Positions 5,698-7,508 of a DNA stretch of 7,508 nt are shown here, one piece after another; positions within the stretch are counted from its first letter, which is position 1; every line of letters begins with the position of its first letter. The notes below the pieces were generated by a model. It made no database searches, was not told the DNA's origin, and saw only the letters and a program-made list of their open reading frames with translations. This DNA comes from Bacteroidota bacterium (GTDB lineage: Bacteria > Bacteroidota > Bacteroidia > Flavobacteriales > Weeksellaceae). The position numbers were made by a program, and so were the translations under genes. Location: NCBI GenBank assembly GCA_018266965.1, contig JAFDZJ010000280.1, positions 1 through 7,508 of the forward strand, written 5' to 3'.

Positions 5698-7284
5698 ATG
5701 GAAAATTCCGTTTTACTTTTAATCTTCTTGGCACTTGTGATTGTTTGCACCATTATGTTATCCAAAAAAATCAGGATAGCCTATCCGATATTATTGGTTT
5801 TTGTAGGGTTGCTGCTTAGTTTCATACCCGGACTTCCAAAAATAGAATTAGAACCAAAGGTTGTCTTCATCCTTTTTTTACCGCCCATTTTATATGAAGC
5901 CGCTTGGGCTTGCTCTTTTCGGGAATTGTTTAAATGGAGAAGGATTATTTTGAGTTTTGCTTTCATCGTGGTTTTTATTACAGCGATGACTGTGGCCTTT
6001 ACGGCTTATTGGTTTATTCCCGGATTTACGCTGGCGTTGGGTTTTTTATTAGGCGGAATTGTTTCTCCACCCGATGCTGTAAGTGTTAATGCTATTACCA
6101 AATTTGTAAAAATCCCTAAGCGGTTTTCTGCCATTTTAGAAGGAGAAAGTTTGTTAAACGATGCTTCTTCTCTTATTATTATTCAGTTTGCAATCTTAGC
6201 CGTTACAACCGGTGAATTTGATACTTCCAAAGCTTCTTTGCAATTTATTTGGATGATTATAGGTGGTGTTGGTTGCGGTATTTTAGCCGGCTGGTTGTTT
6301 ACCAAACTACATAAATTTTTGCCTACCGATGCGAATATAGATGTTATCCTTACGCTCATTGCACCATACATTATGTATATCTTGGCAGAAGAAATTCACG
6401 GCTCCGGGGTTTTATCGGTAGTTGCAGGTGGTTTGTTTGTCTCTCAAAAGCGCTATGAATTTTTAAACTCTTCTTCCAGGGTGCGAAGTGTAAATGTTTG
6501 GGAAAGTTTTATTTTTCTGCTCAATGGGATAGTTTTCATACTCATCGGGCTTGACTTACCCCAAATAACCGGAGGACTTGGAAATACCAATGTAAGCGAA
6601 GCCATCGGTTACGGTATGTTGATTACAGCCGTTGTGATATTGATACGAATTATCAGTTCTTATGGTGCGGCTGGCGTTACTCTCATTATGCGAAATTTCA
6701 TAAAAGTTGCCGATCCCAATCCACCAGGAAAAAATGTCCCGTTCATAATGGGTTGGGCAGGAATGCGGGGCGTGGTATCGTTGGCTGCTGCTTTGTCCAT
6801 TCCGCTATATTTGGATAATGGCGAAATGTTTCCTCAACGGAATTTAATCTTATTCATCACTTTCGTTGTTATTCTTTTAACGCTTACTATTCAGGGCTTA
6901 ACCTTGCCTTATATCATTAAGAAGTCCAATTTGCAAGAGTTGGATTATCCACAACCGGAACAAGAAGTTTCTTTGTATTTAGATAAGGAATTAATGAGGG
7001 TTTCGATAGAATATCTTAAAAATATTTTCTCTGATGATGAACAAAAAAGCGGCAACTTCCAACATCTTTTAAATCAAATTAAAGAGCAGATACAACAAGA
7101 TAAGGAACTCCAAACACATAGTAGAAACAGCGAAATATATCTGAATTTACTTGAACAACAAAGAAAACACCTTATCCAAATAAATACTACGCAACCAACA
7201 TTAAATGAAGAGATTATTCACAAAAAAATGATGATTTTAGATTATCAGGAAGAGCGATTAAGGTTGAGAGGTTCAGCGGAATAA
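5698..7284 (+). CDS. CPA1-family Na+/H+ antiporter (NhaP/YjcE-like)
   Basis: This 528-residue inner-membrane protein exchanges cytoplasmic Na+ (or K+/Li+) for protons. Numbered from the ATG at 5698, it has about twelve hydrophobic segments through residue 408. The motif GGIVSPPDAVSVNAI (119-133, with Asp126) and the GESLLNDASSLI motif (149-160, with ion-binding Asn154-Asp155) are diagnostic, as is GWAGMRGVVSLAAALSIP (352-369, Arg357). The C-terminal 120 residues are hydrophilic, helical and Gln/Glu/Lys-rich, and probably cytoplasmic; this matches the bacterial CPA1 form of about 525-550 residues. An in-frame TTG at 5692 would add two residues; I prefer the ATG. The 81-base gap after the previous gene contains only weak -7 look-alikes, so read-through from the operon is likely. 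In context it may counter pH or cation stress when the cluster is induced; that is inference. Confidence 0.93.
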   Translation: MENSVLLLIFLALVIVCTIMLSKKIRIAYPILLVFVGLLLSFIPGLPKIELEPKVVFILFLPPILYEAAWACSFRELFKWRRIILSFAFIVVFITAMTVAFTAYWFIPGFTLALGFLLGGIVSPPDAVSVNAITKFVKIPKRFSAILEGESLLNDASSLIIIQFAILAVTTGEFDTSKASLQFIWMIIGGVGCGILAGWLFTKLHKFLPTDANIDVILTLIAPYIMYILAEEIHGSGVLSVVAGGLFVSQKRYEFLNSSSRVRSVNVWESFIFLLNGIVFILIGLDLPQITGGLGNTNVSEAIGYGMLITAVVILIRIISSYGAAGVTLIMRNFIKVADPNPPGKNVPFIMGWAGMRGVVSLAAALSIPLYLDNGEMFPQRNLILFITFVVILLTLTIQGLTLPYIIKKSNLQELDYPQPEQEVSLYLDKELMRVSIEYLKNIFSDDEQKSGNFQHLLNQIKEQIQQDKELQTHSRNSEIYLNLLEQQRKHLIQINTTQPTLNEEIIHKKMMILDYQEERLRLRGSAE

Positions 7285-7323
7285 TTAAAAATCATTTAAA
7301 CAAAATTAAAAAATCAAATAAAT

Positions 7324-7508
7324 ATGAACACTGATATTTTTCCGAAAGGACAGCAATTACCAAAAGAATACTTTAGCGGGAATGCTTTTCTCACGCCATT
7401 GGTAGCAAAAGATAAGAACAACGAATTTTCGGCTGGCAGCGTGTCAAATGCTTTGCAAAGAGGACAACAGAAGAAAAAGCGGAAAATGACACGAGAAAAA
7501 GAAGCCCA
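7324..7508 (+). CDS. Cupin-like protein, 5' part only; family pattern breaks near residue 40
   Basis: The frame opens 39 bases after the antiporter stop and runs off the window (61 codons seen). The first 40 residues, from MNTDIFPKG through LPKEYFSGNAFLTPLV to NEFSAGSV, match from memory the N-terminus of small single-domain cupins found beside aldo/keto reductases and Rossmann proteins. In those proteins GSV is followed by a strand like TFEPGARTNWHTHP that carries the metal-binding histidines. Here the frame continues SNALQRGQQKKKRK and then MTREKEA, which is Lys/Arg-rich and not cupin-like. The gene may be broken by an insertion or rearrangement near 7443, or it may be a real but divergent fusion. 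An in-frame ATG at 7486 could start a separate gene. A shifted frame would also lack the histidine strand in the bases available. Confidence 0.5.
   Translation, partial: MNTDIFPKGQQLPKEYFSGNAFLTPLVAKDKNNEFSAGSVSNALQRGQQKKKRKMTREKEA

Noticed and set aside
5692..5700. TTG start for the antiporter, six bases before the ATG
   Set aside because: It adds only Met-Arg, and nothing in the upstream bases favours it over the ATG at 5698.

Overview
The window looks like a piece of a Bacteroidota chromosome or accessory island. The DNA is AT-rich, and most starts lack a recognisable Shine-Dalgarno sequence. Two starts are preceded by the Bacteroidota -7 promoter motif TAnnTTTG, and one exported protein has the Ala-Gln signal-peptidase junction common in that phylum. 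All real genes are on the + strand. No rRNA, tRNA, CRISPR array, transposase or integrase is visible.

Region 1 (1 to about 1000) is a very AT-rich gene for an unrecognised five-pass membrane protein (131-856). It sits between two related imperfect palindromes. The boundaries follow integron-cassette logic: the upstream palindrome ends in cgTTAGCGGAT (101-111), and the exact 11-base complement ATCCGCTAAcg (862-872) opens the downstream palindrome just after the stop codon. That second palindrome ends in its own, different GTT end (GTTATAGCC, 991-999). A CTTCG marker lies 91 and 89 bases before the terminal GTT in the two elements. I read 103-991 as a cassette-like mobile unit of about 889 bp.

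Region 2 (about 1000-1396) has no credible gene. It is A/C-rich on the + strand and contains an imperfect hairpin and short degenerate direct repeats. It ends at a promoter that abuts the first regulator codon.

Region 3 (1409-7508) is a compact redox and stress-type cluster: an AraC-family regulator, a cytoplasmic aldo/keto reductase, a Tat-exported aldo/keto reductase, a secreted SnoaL/NTF2-like protein, a small NAD(P)-binding Rossmann protein, a CPA1-type Na+/H+ antiporter, and the start of a cupin-like gene. After the regulator the gaps are 43, 6, 18, 81 and 39 bases, so the run is probably one operon driven from a promoter at about 2360. The physiological substrate cannot be told from the sequence. 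The enzyme mix suggests handling of reactive carbonyls, quinones or electrophiles together with cation/proton balance, but that is inference.

The cupin-like frame loses its expected family pattern after about residue 40 (near 7443) and becomes Lys/Arg-rich up to the window edge. This may be a rearrangement or insertion boundary.
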